DNA of 49,815 bases, taken from Pseudoluteimonas sp044226035 (GTDB taxonomy: Bacteria; Pseudomonadota; Gammaproteobacteria; Xanthomonadales; Xanthomonadaceae). Below are positions 1 to 9,752 of this stretch, piece after piece. The stretch is from the NCBI GenBank assembly GCA_044226035.1, contig JBGAHT010000015.1, positions 1 through 49,815 of the forward strand. Direction: 5' to 3'. Below the pieces are notes generated by a model that was not told the origin of the DNA, did no database searches, and was given only the letters and a program-made list of their open reading frames with translations. Every line of letters begins with the position of its first letter. Within the stretch, counting starts at the first letter, position 1. The translations under genes and the position numbers were made by a program.

Positions 1-138
1 CCGCACATGGAGTACATGACGTCGTATGCGCGTGCACAGCACCGCCTCGTCCAGGCGCTCGGCGAGGAACGGGCCAGGGCGCTGCTTTCCGGGCGCGAGG
101 TTCGCCTCGACGACGGGACGCGGCTGGCGTTGCGCTGA
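1..138 (+). CDS. C-terminal end of an unidentified protein (partial)
   Basis: An open frame enters from the left edge and ends at a TGA at 136-138, giving the last 45 residues of a protein. The tail is charged and includes ALGEERARALLSGREVRL. It has the look of a helical C-terminus, such as those ending some regulators, but 45 residues do not allow a family call. A strong hairpin follows 23 bases after the stop, which supports this being a real gene end. The upstream part lies outside the window. Confidence 0.55.
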   Translation, partial: PHMEYMTSYARAQHRLVQALGEERARALLSGREVRLDDGTRLALR

Positions 139-161
139 CCGGATCCGGGATCGAAGCGATG

Positions 162-188
162 AGCCCCGCAGCGATGCGGGGCTTCTTG
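162..188 (+). terminator. Rho-independent terminator
   Basis: A perfect 8-bp stem (AGCCCCGC at 162-169 with GCGGGGCT at 176-183) has a 6-nt loop and is followed by TCTTGATT. It lies just after the stop of the partial gene. The T-tract is weak, so termination may be incomplete. Confidence 0.7.
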
Positions 189-223
189 ATTGGCGCCCGC
201 CGCGCGAAACCCCCGGCCGCCCC

Positions 224-229
224 TACAAT
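224..229 (+). promoter_or_regulatory. -10 element of a probable leaderless promoter
   Basis: The hexamer TACAAT (4 or 5 matches to TATAAT depending on weighting) lies exactly 6 nt before the ATG at 236. RNA polymerase would therefore start at or next to the ATG. No Shine-Dalgarno sequence precedes that ATG, and no good -35 box is visible. The same geometry is seen at glnE, the AAA ATPase gene and lpxL in this window. Confidence 0.5.
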
Positions 230-235
230 CGCCGG

Positions 236-1849
236 ATGAACGCGAACGACGACGTCCTCATCCTCGGCGGCGGCCACAACGGCCTGGTCTGCGCCGCCTA
301 TCTCGCCGGCGCCGGACTCAAGGTGCGCGTGCTCGAACGCCGGCACCTCGTCGGCGGCGCGGCGGTGACCGAGGAGTTCCATCCCGGCTTCCGCAATTCG
401 GTGGCCAGCTACACCGTCAGCCTGCTCAACCCGAAGGTGATCCGCGACCTGCGCCTGCACGAACACGGCCTGCGCGTGGCCGAACGCCCGTACGCGAACT
501 TCCTGCCGTTGCCGGACGGGCGCAGCTTCCGCCTCGGCGGCGGGCACACCGAAAGCGAGATCGCGAAGTTCGCGCCGCGCGACGTCGCGCGCTGGGCCGA
601 CTACAACGCGATGCTCGACCGCGTGGTCGCGGTGCTGAAGGAACTCGTGCACCTCACCCCGCCGAACGTCGGCGAGCGCATCGCCTTCGCCGACTGGCTG
701 AATTCCTACGCAGTGGCCAGGCGGCTCAAGCACCTCGACCTGCGCGGGCGCCGCGACCTGCTCGACCTGTTCACCAAGTCCGCCGGCGAACTGCTCGACA
801 GCTATTTCGAAGGCGAGCCGCTGAAGGCCACGCTCGGCTGGGATTCGGTGGTCGGCAATTTCGCCAGCCCGTACACGCCGGGCAGCGCCTACGTGCTGCT
901 GCACCACCTGTTCGGCGAGGTGAACGGCAAGCCCGGCACCTGGGGCCACGCCATCGGCGGCATGGGCGCGATCACCCAGGCCATGCGCGCCGAATGCGAG
1001 GCGCGCGGCGTGGCGATCGAAACCAATGCGGAAATCGCGAAGCTGTTGGTCGAGGACGGGCGCGCGGTCGGCGTCGCGCTGGCCGATGGCCGCGAACTGC
1101 GCGCGAAGACCCTCGCCAGCAGCCTCAACCCGAAGCTGCTGTATTCGAAGCTGGTCGAGCGTTCGCAACTCGACGACGACACCGCGCAGCGCATCGATCG
1201 CTATCGTTGCGGCTCGGGCACCTTCCGCATGAACGTCGCGCTGTCGGAACTGCCGGACTTCACCGCGATGCCGGGCACGCAGGCGCAGCCGCATCATTCC
1301 AGCGGCATCCTCATCGGCCCGTCGCTGCAGTATTTCGAGCAGGCCTATTTCGATGCGAAATCGAAGGCGTACAACGCCGGCTGGGCGCGCAAGCCCATCG
1401 TCGAGGTCGTGATTTCCTCGACGCTGGACGACACGCTGGCGCCGCAAGGCCAGCACGTGGCCAGCCTGTTCTGCCAGCAGGTGAACCCCGAGGTCGATGG
1501 TGGCTGGGACGCGCATCGCGACACCGTCGCCAAATTGATGATCGACACCGTCAACGAGTACGCGCCGAACTTCGCGCGCAGCGTCATCGGCTACGAGGCG
1601 CTGTCGCCGCTCGACCTCGAACGCCGCATCGGCCTGGTCGGCGGCGACATCTTCCACGGCGCGCTCGGCCCGGACCAGATGTTCAGCGCGCGCCCATTGC
1701 TCGGCCAAGGCAACTATCGCGGCGCGTTCAAGAACCTCTATCTCTGCGGTTCCGGCACCCATCCCGGCGGCGGCGTCACCGGCCTGCCGGGCCGCAACGC
1801 CGCACGCGAGATCCTGAAGGACCTGGGCAAGGGGCCGCGCCCCGACTGA
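236..1849 (+). CDS. FAD-dependent oxidoreductase, PYROXD2/phytoene desaturase-like
   Basis: This 537-residue protein begins with a Rossmann FAD-binding motif, ILGGGHNGLVCAAYLAGAGL, followed by a conserved ERRHLVGGAAVTEEF segment, as in the amine-oxidase/phytoene-desaturase-like family that includes PYROXD2. The C-terminus has the family's second FAD-contact region, LYLCGSGTHPGGGVTGLPG, so the protein looks complete. The physiological substrate is unknown. The open frame extends 70 codons further upstream, but that part runs back through the terminator of the previous gene and is not protein-like. The ATG at 236 is directly preceded by TACAAT, so I chose it. A terminator follows at 1940. The gene is probably monocistronic. 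Confidence 0.85.
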   Translation: MNANDDVLILGGGHNGLVCAAYLAGAGLKVRVLERRHLVGGAAVTEEFHPGFRNSVASYTVSLLNPKVIRDLRLHEHGLRVAERPYANFLPLPDGRSFRLGGGHTESEIAKFAPRDVARWADYNAMLDRVVAVLKELVHLTPPNVGERIAFADWLNSYAVARRLKHLDLRGRRDLLDLFTKSAGELLDSYFEGEPLKATLGWDSVVGNFASPYTPGSAYVLLHHLFGEVNGKPGTWGHAIGGMGAITQAMRAECEARGVAIETNAEIAKLLVEDGRAVGVALADGRELRAKTLASSLNPKLLYSKLVERSQLDDDTAQRIDRYRCGSGTFRMNVALSELPDFTAMPGTQAQPHHSSGILIGPSLQYFEQAYFDAKSKAYNAGWARKPIVEVVISSTLDDTLAPQGQHVASLFCQQVNPEVDGGWDAHRDTVAKLMIDTVNEYAPNFARSVIGYEALSPLDLERRIGLVGGDIFHGALGPDQMFSARPLLGQGNYRGAFKNLYLCGSGTHPGGGVTGLPGRNAAREILKDLGKGPRPD

Positions 1850-1939
1850 ACGCACCGGTTCAGTTTTGCAGTGCAGCGTGCACAACCGCTAACGATTCCT
1901 TCACGATCATCGCGCATCCCGACGTGGGGGAGGGAGCAG

Positions 1940-1973
1940 GCCCGCTGAGACTTCGGTCGAAGCGGGCTTTTTT
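1940..1973 (+). terminator. Rho-independent terminator of the FAD oxidoreductase gene
   Basis: GCCCGCT at 1940-1946 pairs with AGCGGGC at 1961-1967, and a run of Ts follows immediately. The T-run is on the plus strand only, so it serves the plus-strand gene ending at 1849. Confidence 0.8.
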
Positions 1974-2010
1974 ATTGCCCGTATTCGCTCGCCGCCACCC
2001 GCCTTCGACA

Positions 2011-2034
2011 CCCCTCCCGCATGCGGGGAGGGAG
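2011..2034. repeat. Imperfect GC inverted repeat at the end of the AAA ATPase gene
   Basis: A CCCCTCCCGC...GCGGGGAGGG element abuts the stop codon of the minus-strand ATPase gene. It resembles the short intergenic repeats of Xanthomonadaceae genomes. It may stabilise or end the minus-strand transcript, but no T-run follows on that strand. Confidence 0.4.
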
Positions 2035-3522
<1,488 letters not shown>

Positions 3523-3564
3523 GGCGGCACGATAGCGGCGCGGATGGAATGCCACAATCGCGGC
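3523..3564. promoter_or_regulatory. Compact divergent promoter region, AAA ATPase / glnE
   Basis: Only 42 bp separate the two divergent ATGs. On the minus strand TATCGT (3529-3534) sits 6 nt before the ATPase ATG. On the plus strand CACAAT (3553-3558) sits 6 nt before the glnE ATG. No ribosome-binding site fits either start. Both transcripts may therefore be leaderless, and the two polymerases would compete for the same DNA. Confidence 0.45.
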
Positions 3565-6309
3565 ATGCAGCCGTTCGCGCCATTGATCGCACGCAAGCTG
3601 GCCTCGTTGCCGGCCGATGCGCCGTGGCGCGGCGACGAGGCCTTCGTCGAACGCCTCGGCCGGCTCGCCGTCGCCAGCGATTTCGCCCTGGCCACCCTGG
3701 CCGCGCAGCCGGAACTGCTCGAACGCCTGCGCGCCGACGAGGGCGCCGCGCCGATCCCGCCGCCGCAACTGGCCGCCGACAACCGCGGCGAATGGCCGCG
3801 CCTGCTGGTCGAGGCCATCCTCGCCGGCAGCACGCGGCTGGCGGAAACCTGCCTGCGGCTCGCACTCGCGGCGCTGGAAGGCGAGTTCGCCGAACGCCAC
3901 GGCGTCGTCCGCGCCCTTCGACTTCGGCCTGCGGCCTACGCTCAGGACGAACGGGATGATGTGGTGCGGCTGGTCGTGTTCGGGCTGGGCAAGCTCGGCG
4001 GCGGCGAACTGAATTTCTCCTCCGACATCGACCTGGTCTACGCCTACGCGCGCGATGGCGAGAGCGATGGGGCGCGCCCGCTCGCGGCCGAGGATTACTT
4101 CTCGCGGCTCGGGCAGCGCCTGGCGAAACTGCTGGACGAGGTCACCGCCGACGGCTTCAGCCATCGCGTCGACCTGCGCCTGCGCCCCTACGGCAACGCC
4201 GGCCGCGTCGCGTGGTCGTTCGCGGCGCTGGAACAGTACTTCCAGCGCGAGGGCCGCGACTGGGAACGCTACGCCTGGCAGAAGGCGCGGCCGGTCGCCG
4301 GCGACCTCGAGGCGGGCGAAGGCTTCCTCGACGCGCTGCGGCCGTTCGTCTATCGCCGCTACCTGGACTTCGGCGCGCTCGCCGGCCTGCGCGAGATGAA
4401 GGCGATGATCGCGGCCGAGGTCGCGCGCAAGGACATGGCCGACGACATCAAGCGCGGGCCCGGCGGCATCCGCGAAATCGAATTCCTCGCCCAGGCCCTG
4501 CAATTGATCCGCGGCGGGCGCGAACCGGCGCTGCGCGAACGCCGCCTGCTGCCCGCGCTGGACGCGCTGGTCGCGGCCGGGCAGGTGGCGCCGCAGGTCG
4601 GCGCCGCGCTGGGCGAGGCCTACCGTTTCCTGCGCGTGCTCGAGAACCGCCTGCAGATGCGCCGCGACGCGCAGACCCACCGGCTCCCGGAAGACGGCGA
4701 GGAACGCGCGCGGCTGGCCGCTTCGCTCGGCTTCGTCGACTGGGCGGGGCTGCTGTCGGCGCTCGACGCGCGGCGCGAACGCGTGGCGGCCGAGTTCAAC
4801 GCCTTGCTCGGGCAGCGCCGGCGCGACGCGGACGCGGGCGAACTCGCCTCCTACTGGCGCGCGCTGCCGGACGCGGGCGAGGCGCGGACGCTCGCCGACG
4901 CGGGCTTCGCCGATGCGGCCGCGCTCGACGCGAACCTGCGCGATTTCGCGCGTGCGCCCGGCGTGCGCGACCTCGCCGACGCGGTGCGCGCGCGCCTGGA
5001 CCGCGTGGTGCCGGCCTTGCTGCAGGCCTCGGCGGCCTCGGCGCAACCCGACGCCGCATTGCGGCGGGCGATGGCGCTGCTGCACAACATCCTGCGCCGC
5101 AGCAGCTACCTCGCCCTGCTCGACGAACGGCCGACGGCCTTGTCGCGGCTGGTGGACGTGGTCGCGCGCAGCGGCCTGCTCGCCGAACGCATCACCGCGC
5201 ACCCGCTGCTGCTCGACGAACTGCTCGATGCGCGCCTGTCCGGCCCCTTGCCGCAACGCGAGGCCTTGCGCGCCGAATGCGAAGCCGCGATGTCCGCGGC
5301 CGGCGGCGACGTCGAGCAGGCCCTGCATGCCTTGAACGAGAAGCGCCACGCGCTCGGCTTCCGCATCGCGCTGGCCACGCTCGACAACCGCCAAGCGGCG
5401 GCGGAAAGCGCGCGCCAGCTGGCCTGGCTGGCCGATGCGGTGGTCGCCTGCGTGCTGCGGCTCGCGCAGGCCGAAGTCGAACGCGCGCACGGCACGCTCG
5501 ACGCGCGCTTCGCCGTGCTCGGCTACGGCAGCCTCGGCGGCGAGGAACTCGGCTTCGGTTCCGACCTCGACCTGGTGTTCCTGTTCGACGCCGATGCGAA
5601 CGCGCAATCGAATGGCGCGCGCGCGCTGGACGCGCCGCGCTGGTGCGCGCGCCTCGCGCAGAAGATCGTCGCGTTGCTGGACACGCCCACCGCCGGCGGG
5701 CGCCTGTACGACATCGACGTGCGCCTGCGCCCGGACGGCGCCAAGGGCCTGCTGGTGTCGAGCCTGGCCAGTTTCTCCGAGTACCAGCGCGAACGCGCCT
5801 GGACCTGGGAACACCAGGCGCTGGTGCGCGCGCGCTGCGTCGCCGGCGACGCGTCGCTTGGCGGGGCATTCGAATCCGTGCGCGCGGAAACGCTGTCGAA
5901 ACCGCGCGACGCGGGCAAGCTCGCGGAGGAGGTGTCGTCGATGCGCGCGCGCATGCGCGCCGAACTCGACCGTTCCGACGCGGCGCGCTTCGACCTCAAG
6001 CAGGGCGAAGGCGGGCTGGTCGACCTCGAGTTCCTGCTGCAGTTCCTCGTGCTGCGCGATGCCGGCGCGCATCCGGAATCGCTCGCGCCGCGCGACACGC
6101 CCGGCCTGCTGCGCGCGCTCGGCGACGCGGGCGTGTTGCCGGACGCCGGCGCCCTGCGCGAGGCGCATGCCGCCCTGCTCGACGCCGGCCTGCGCTGCAC
6201 GCTGGACCGGCGCAAGCGCCTGCTGCCGTGGGCGGAAGTCCCGGAAGCGGCGCGCTCCGCGATTTCGGCGGCGGCGCGCGCGGCGGGGCTGGCGTTCGGC
6301 CCGGAATGA
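3565..6309 (+). CDS. glnE: Bifunctional glutamine synthetase adenylyltransferase/adenylyl-removing enzyme
   Basis: GlnE adenylylates and de-adenylylates glutamine synthetase according to nitrogen status, signalled by PII. The 914-residue protein has both nucleotidyltransferase domains. The N-terminal one has FGLGKLGGGELNFSSDIDLV (around residue 140) and the C-terminal one has GYGSLGGEELGFGSDLDLVF (around residue 653). Length is close to the E. coli protein (about 946). An upstream in-frame ATG at 3544 exists, but the ATG at 3565 has the -10-like CACAAT 6 nt before it and no Shine-Dalgarno, so I prefer it. Residues about 117-131 (RALRLRPAAYAQDER) come from a dispersed intergenic repeat and lengthen the region just before the first catalytic motif. 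It converges on the ELM1-family gene. Confidence 0.93.
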   Translation: MQPFAPLIARKLASLPADAPWRGDEAFVERLGRLAVASDFALATLAAQPELLERLRADEGAAPIPPPQLAADNRGEWPRLLVEAILAGSTRLAETCLRLALAALEGEFAERHGVVRALRLRPAAYAQDERDDVVRLVVFGLGKLGGGELNFSSDIDLVYAYARDGESDGARPLAAEDYFSRLGQRLAKLLDEVTADGFSHRVDLRLRPYGNAGRVAWSFAALEQYFQREGRDWERYAWQKARPVAGDLEAGEGFLDALRPFVYRRYLDFGALAGLREMKAMIAAEVARKDMADDIKRGPGGIREIEFLAQALQLIRGGREPALRERRLLPALDALVAAGQVAPQVGAALGEAYRFLRVLENRLQMRRDAQTHRLPEDGEERARLAASLGFVDWAGLLSALDARRERVAAEFNALLGQRRRDADAGELASYWRALPDAGEARTLADAGFADAAALDANLRDFARAPGVRDLADAVRARLDRVVPALLQASAASAQPDAALRRAMALLHNILRRSSYLALLDERPTALSRLVDVVARSGLLAERITAHPLLLDELLDARLSGPLPQREALRAECEAAMSAAGGDVEQALHALNEKRHALGFRIALATLDNRQAAAESARQLAWLADAVVACVLRLAQAEVERAHGTLDARFAVLGYGSLGGEELGFGSDLDLVFLFDADANAQSNGARALDAPRWCARLAQKIVALLDTPTAGGRLYDIDVRLRPDGAKGLLVSSLASFSEYQRERAWTWEHQALVRARCVAGDASLGGAFESVRAETLSKPRDAGKLAEEVSSMRARMRAELDRSDAARFDLKQGEGGLVDLEFLLQFLVLRDAGAHPESLAPRDTPGLLRALGDAGVLPDAGALREAHAALLDAGLRCTLDRRKRLLPWAEVPEAARSAISAAARAAGLAFGPE
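3914..3955 (+). repeat. Dispersed repeat embedded in frame in glnE
   Basis: The segment beginning CCCTTCGACTTCGGCCTGCG and ending CTCAGGACGAACGGG matches, from memory, a repeat common between genes in Xanthomonadaceae and other proteobacteria. Here it is translated as part of GlnE, and the frame is intact. Confidence 0.55.
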
Positions 6310-6316
6310 TCGAATG

Positions 6317-6388
6317 CCTGTGGGAGGGGCTTCAGCCCCGATATGGGATTGTCGCGAGATTCGTCGCGGCTAAAGCCGCTCCCACAGG
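6317..6388. repeat. REP-like inverted repeat between convergent genes
   Basis: CCTGTGGGA (6317-6325) and TCCCACAGG (6380-6388) bracket two inner hairpins, GGGGCTTCAGCCCC and GCGGCTAAAGCCGC, with a TCGCGA core. The element fills the whole gap between the glnE stop and the stop of the convergent minus-strand gene, and probably protects or separates both 3' ends. It is the familiar 'GTGGGAGCGGCTTTAGCCGCGAC' type of Xanthomonadaceae and Pseudomonas. Confidence 0.8.
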
Positions 6389-6389
6389 A

Positions 6390-7361
6390 TCAGAGGGCTA
6401 ATCGCTCGCGCACGATGTCCGCGACGCGCGCGGTTTCGCGCAGGGGTTCGGCCGCGAACGGTTCCAGTTCCGCGTCGGCATCGCGCACGCGGCCCAGTGC
6501 GCGCAGGCGGTCGAGGAAACCGCGCGGCCGCCCGCCGAGGCGTTCGCCGGCGAGCGCGAACACCGGGGCGAAGGTCGCGCAGGCCTCGGACAGCATGTTC
6601 ACCGAGTCGGCGGTCGCGACGATGCGGTCGGCCCAGCCGAGCAGGCCGGGGTAGGGGTTCGCGCCATCTTCGGCGCCGGTCCAGCACGCGCCCGGGCCTT
6701 GCGTGACCGCCGCGCGCAACGCGTTGCGCCACGCTTCCGGCGTGCGTCGCGAGGCGGTGGCGAGCAGGCTGCCGCCCTGCGCGTGCACGCCCGCGGCGAT
6801 GGCCCGCAACATCGCGACGAACGCATCGCCGGCGAGCGGCCAGTGCGGCGAAGGACCGCCGATCAGCAATGCCACGCGCGGCCGCGGCAACAGCGCGAGC
6901 GCGGGGAAATCGCGGCGGCCTTCGGCCAGCCACAGGTCGTCGACCGGATGCAGGCTGCCGAGCATCGCAATCACGTTCTCGCCGCGCAGGCCGTCGTGTT
7001 CGGGCGCGACCAACAGGTCCCAGTGCCTCGGGTCGATGCGCGGATCGAGGACCTGCACCACCTTGCTGCCGCGTTCGCGCAGCAGGCGCGTGGCCAGCGC
7101 GGCGCGGCGCCCGCAGCCGATGGCCAGGCGCGGCGGCGACTGCAGCGCGCGCGCGAAGTCGGCGCCGAAGGCGCGATGCGAAAGCGGCCATTCGCGCGGC
7201 GCGACCCAGCGCCACGGCGCGCGCGCATCCAGCGTCCAGTGCCGGCTCGCGCCGTGGCCGAGCGCGCCGGCCAGGGCCAGCGCCTGGCGCTGGTTGCCGG
7301 CGCGGGCATCGGCCAGCGTCCAGGGGGCTTCGCTCGCCTCGGTCGGGGTTGGCCGTTCCAT
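6390..7361 (-). CDS. ELM1-family (DUF1022) protein
   Basis: This 323-residue protein has the conserved features of the mitochondrial-fission ELM1 family as found in bacteria: WTLADARAGNQRQALALA near the N-terminus, a central LLIGGPSPHW motif, and ADSVNMLSEACATFAPVFA near the C-terminus. The fold resembles a GT-B-type glycosyltransferase, and the family is predicted to act in the envelope or on nucleotide sugars. The bacterial role is not established. The frame extends beyond the chosen ATG (7361) into the neighbouring divergent promoter region. The ATG immediately precedes the conserved domain. The stop codon touches the REP element. Confidence 0.75.
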   Translation of the reverse strand: MERPTPTEASEAPWTLADARAGNQRQALALAGALGHGASRHWTLDARAPWRWVAPREWPLSHRAFGADFARALQSPPRLAIGCGRRAALATRLLRERGSKVVQVLDPRIDPRHWDLLVAPEHDGLRGENVIAMLGSLHPVDDLWLAEGRRDFPALALLPRPRVALLIGGPSPHWPLAGDAFVAMLRAIAAGVHAQGGSLLATASRRTPEAWRNALRAAVTQGPGACWTGAEDGANPYPGLLGWADRIVATADSVNMLSEACATFAPVFALAGERLGGRPRGFLDRLRALGRVRDADAELEPFAAEPLRETARVADIVRERLAL

Positions 7362-7455
7362 GCGTGGCACCAATGCGTTGCGCGAGGTGGAATTCCGAAC
7401 GCCGGCGACCACTTTACACTGTGCGCCATCGTTCCCACGAGGATTGCCCTTCGCC

Positions 7456-8046
7456 ATGCACCAGGCCCTGCCCGCCGCGGCGCTCGACCAGCTGTTCCGC
7501 ACCGCGCGTACCTACAACGCCTTCGGCGGCGAGATCGGCGACGACACGCTGCACCAGCTCTACGACCTGATGAAGTTCGGCCCGACCGAGGCCAACTCCA
7601 CGCCGGCGCGCATCGTCTTCGCCAAGTCGGAGGCGGCGAAGGCGAAACTCGGCCCGGCGCTGAGCGAGGGCAACTTCAGGAAGACGATGTCCGCGCCGGT
7701 GGTCGCCATCGTCGGCTACGACATGCGCTTCTTCGACAAGCTGCCGGTGCTGTTCCCGCACACCGACGCCAAGCCGTGGTTCGAGCACCGCGAGGAAGCC
7801 AACCTGGCGTGGGTGGCGATGCGCAGCGCGAGCCTGCAGACCGCCTACCTGATCCTGGCCGCGCGCGCGCTCGGCCTCGATGCCGGCCCGATGTCCGGCT
7901 TCGACAACGCCAAGGTCGACGCCGCGTTCTTCGCCGGCACGCCGATCCGCTCGAACGTGCTGGTGAACCTCGGCGTGGGCGATCCGGCCAGCATCTTCCC
8001 GCGTTCGCCGCGCCTGCCGTTCGACGAAGCCTGCCGCATCGAATGA
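7456..8046 (+). CDS. Nitroreductase family protein, RutE/HadB type (malonic semialdehyde reductase-like)
   Basis: The 196-residue protein aligns by eye along its length with E. coli RutE, also 196 residues. Shared stretches include LMKFGPTEANSTPARIVF, AYLILAARALGLDAGPMSGF and the LPRLPFDEAC-like end. Family members are FMN-dependent NAD(P)H reductases, and RutE reduces malonic semialdehyde in the Rut pyrimidine pathway. No other rut gene is nearby, so here the role may be general detoxification of reactive aldehydes or quinones. The ATG at 7456 begins the homologous region, although the closest Shine-Dalgarno-like AGGA is about 12 nt away. It is followed by yceI and pirin genes on the same strand. 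Confidence 0.85.
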   Translation: MHQALPAAALDQLFRTARTYNAFGGEIGDDTLHQLYDLMKFGPTEANSTPARIVFAKSEAAKAKLGPALSEGNFRKTMSAPVVAIVGYDMRFFDKLPVLFPHTDAKPWFEHREEANLAWVAMRSASLQTAYLILAARALGLDAGPMSGFDNAKVDAAFFAGTPIRSNVLVNLGVGDPASIFPRSPRLPFDEACRIE

Positions 8047-8089
8047 CCGCTTCGAACCAACACGCCCTTCCCCCGCACGGAGCCCTGCC

Positions 8090-8671
8090 ATGACGATCCG
8101 TCCCGCCATCCTCGCGCTCGCGCTCGCCGCCTCCTTCGGCGCCGCCGCCAAGCCCGTTTCCTACCAGCTCGACCCGGGCCACACCGTGGTGCTGGCCAGC
8201 TGGAGCCACTTCGGCTATTCGCATCCCAGCGCCAACTTCGGCCAGGCCAGCGGCACGCTGGTCTACGACGCCGACGACGTGGCGAATTCGAGCGTCGAGG
8301 TGACGCTGCCGCTGTCGGGCCTCGACACCTTCGTGCCCAAGCTCGACGAACACCTGCGCAGCGCCGATTTCTTCGACGCGGCCAAGTACCCGACCATCAC
8401 CTTCAAGAGCAACATGGTCCACGACATGGGCGGCGGCAAGCTGATGATCATGGGCGACCTGACCGTGCACGGCGTGACCAGGCCGGTGACGCTGGACGCG
8501 ACGCTGAACAAGGCCGCGTTCAACCCGATGTTCAAGGCCGACGTGATCGGTTTCGACGCGACCGCCACGATCAAGCGCTCGGACTTCGGCGTCGGCGCCT
8601 ACGTGCCGAACGTCGGCGACGAGATCGCGATCCGCATCACCACCGAGGCCCAGGCCGCGGCGGCGAAATGA
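8090..8671 (+). CDS. YceI family periplasmic lipid-binding protein
   Basis: This 193-residue protein starts with a cleavable signal peptide (about residues 1-20, ending in GAAAK). The mature part has the YceI lipocalin-like signature: SYQLDPGHTVVLASWSHFG, HLRSADFFDAAKYPTITFKS, and GDLTVHGVTRPVTLDATLN. Members bind isoprenoid-like lipids in the periplasm and are often induced by stress. The upstream GGAG supports the ATG at 8090. Its stop overlaps the start of the pirin gene (ATGA), so the two are translationally coupled. Confidence 0.92.
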   Translation: MTIRPAILALALAASFGAAAKPVSYQLDPGHTVVLASWSHFGYSHPSANFGQASGTLVYDADDVANSSVEVTLPLSGLDTFVPKLDEHLRSADFFDAAKYPTITFKSNMVHDMGGGKLMIMGDLTVHGVTRPVTLDATLNKAAFNPMFKADVIGFDATATIKRSDFGVGAYVPNVGDEIAIRITTEAQAAAAK

Positions 8672-9378
8672 TCGTCGAGCGTCCCGCTTCCGCGCGCGGC
8701 CGGGTCGAGATGGGCTGGCTCGACAGCCGGCACACCTTCTCGTTCGGGCATTACCACGACCCGCGCTGGATGGGCTTCGGCCCGCTGCGCGTGATCAACG
8801 AGGACCGGGTCGCGCCGGGCGGCGGCTTCGCGCCGCATTCGCACGCGAACATGGAAATCCTGAGCGTGGTGCTGTCCGGCGGGCTCGCGCACCGGGACAG
8901 CACGGGCACCGACGGCGTGATCCGCCCCGGCGAAGTGCAATGGATGAGCGCGGGCCACGGCATCACCCACAGCGAGTACAACGCGTCCGATGCCGAGCCG
9001 GCGCATTTCCTGCAGATCTGGATCCAGCCCGACCGGGTGAACGCGCCGCCGGCGTATGCGCAGGCGTTCTTCGACCCGCAGGCGCGGCGCGGGCGCTGGC
9101 AACTGCTGGCTTCGCCCGACGGCGGCGACGGCAGCCTCGCGATCCGCCAGCAGGCGTGGTTGCGCGCGACCCGGCTCGGCGCGGGCGAAAGCGTGGAGTG
9201 GACGCTGGATCCGGCGCGGCGCTACTGGCTGCACGTGGCCAGCGGCGAAGCCTCGGTCGCGGGCCGCGAACTCGGCGCCGGCGATGCGCTGGGGTTCGTC
9301 GAGGAAAGCGGCGCCTTGACCGTCTCCGGGCGCGGCGCGGAACCGGCCGACGTCCTGTTGTTCGACCTGCCGGACTGA
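8668..9378 (+). CDS. Pirin family cupin protein
   Basis: This is a 236-residue bicupin. The N-terminal cupin has the pirin metal-site pattern PHSHANMEILSVVLSG, with a further His and Glu in GEVQWMSAGHGITHSE. Pirins of this class (YhhW-like) bind Fe or another transition metal, and some have quercetinase activity. Others act as redox-sensing regulators. The start ATG overlaps the yceI stop by 4 nt. The function here is not known beyond the family. Confidence 0.9.
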   Translation: MIVERPASARGRVEMGWLDSRHTFSFGHYHDPRWMGFGPLRVINEDRVAPGGGFAPHSHANMEILSVVLSGGLAHRDSTGTDGVIRPGEVQWMSAGHGITHSEYNASDAEPAHFLQIWIQPDRVNAPPAYAQAFFDPQARRGRWQLLASPDGGDGSLAIRQQAWLRATRLGAGESVEWTLDPARRYWLHVASGEASVAGRELGAGDALGFVEESGALTVSGRGAEPADVLLFDLPD

Positions 9379-9455
9379 AAACCCTCCCCTTCAAGGGGAA
9401 GGAGAAAGAGAAAGCAGCCGCTACAATGTGCCTGTCTCCACGCAGGACCGCGCCC

Positions 9456-9650
9456 ATGACCGCCGCCGATGCCATCCAGGCCAACGCGCAACAGCGCTAC
9501 GAAGTGCGTCGCGCCGACCTGCCGCTGAGCTGCCCGCAGCCGTCGATGGCGTTGTGGAACTCGCATCCGCGCGTCTACCTGCCGATCGAGGCCGACGGCG
9601 GGACCTGCCAGTGTCCGTATTGCGGCGCGACCTACGTCCTCGTCGATTGA
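9456..9650 (+). CDS. Small zinc-finger protein, zf-CHCC domain
   Basis: The 64-residue protein has a C...H...C-x2-C zinc site: Cys in LSCPQPS, His in WNSHPRVYLPI, and the pair CPYC near the end. This is the zf-CHCC fold, related to the zinc-binding subunit NDUFS6 of mitochondrial complex I. Such proteins are usual in proteobacteria, but their role is unclear. TACAAT at 9422-9427 could be the -10 box, leaving a short leader that carries AGGA before the ATG at 9456. An upstream frame exists but is antisense-like pirin DNA. Confidence 0.8.
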   Translation: MTAADAIQANAQQRYEVRRADLPLSCPQPSMALWNSHPRVYLPIEADGGTCQCPYCGATYVLVD

Positions 9651-9752
9651 AAAAATGCTGTCTTCCCGAGCGCAGCGAGGGATCTGCTTTTCCGGTGACA
9701 GCAACAGCAGGTCATTCCCCCGGAACGAGTCCGGGGTCAGGATGACAAGCGG
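9651..9752. repeat. Dispersed intergenic repeat
   Basis: The gap holds a CTTCCCGAGCGCAGCGAGGG segment and an inverted CCCCCGGAACGAGTCCGGGG followed by TCAGGATGAC. I recognise both as dispersed sequences of this bacterial family. The second shares the '...GGGATGAC' end with the elements at 23616-23743 and 49544-49577. Confidence 0.5.

Noticed and set aside
3523..6168. Upstream extension of the AAA ATPase frame, to 1377 codons
   Set aside because: The extension is antisense to glnE and lacks any domain. The ATPase homology begins at the ATG at 3522.
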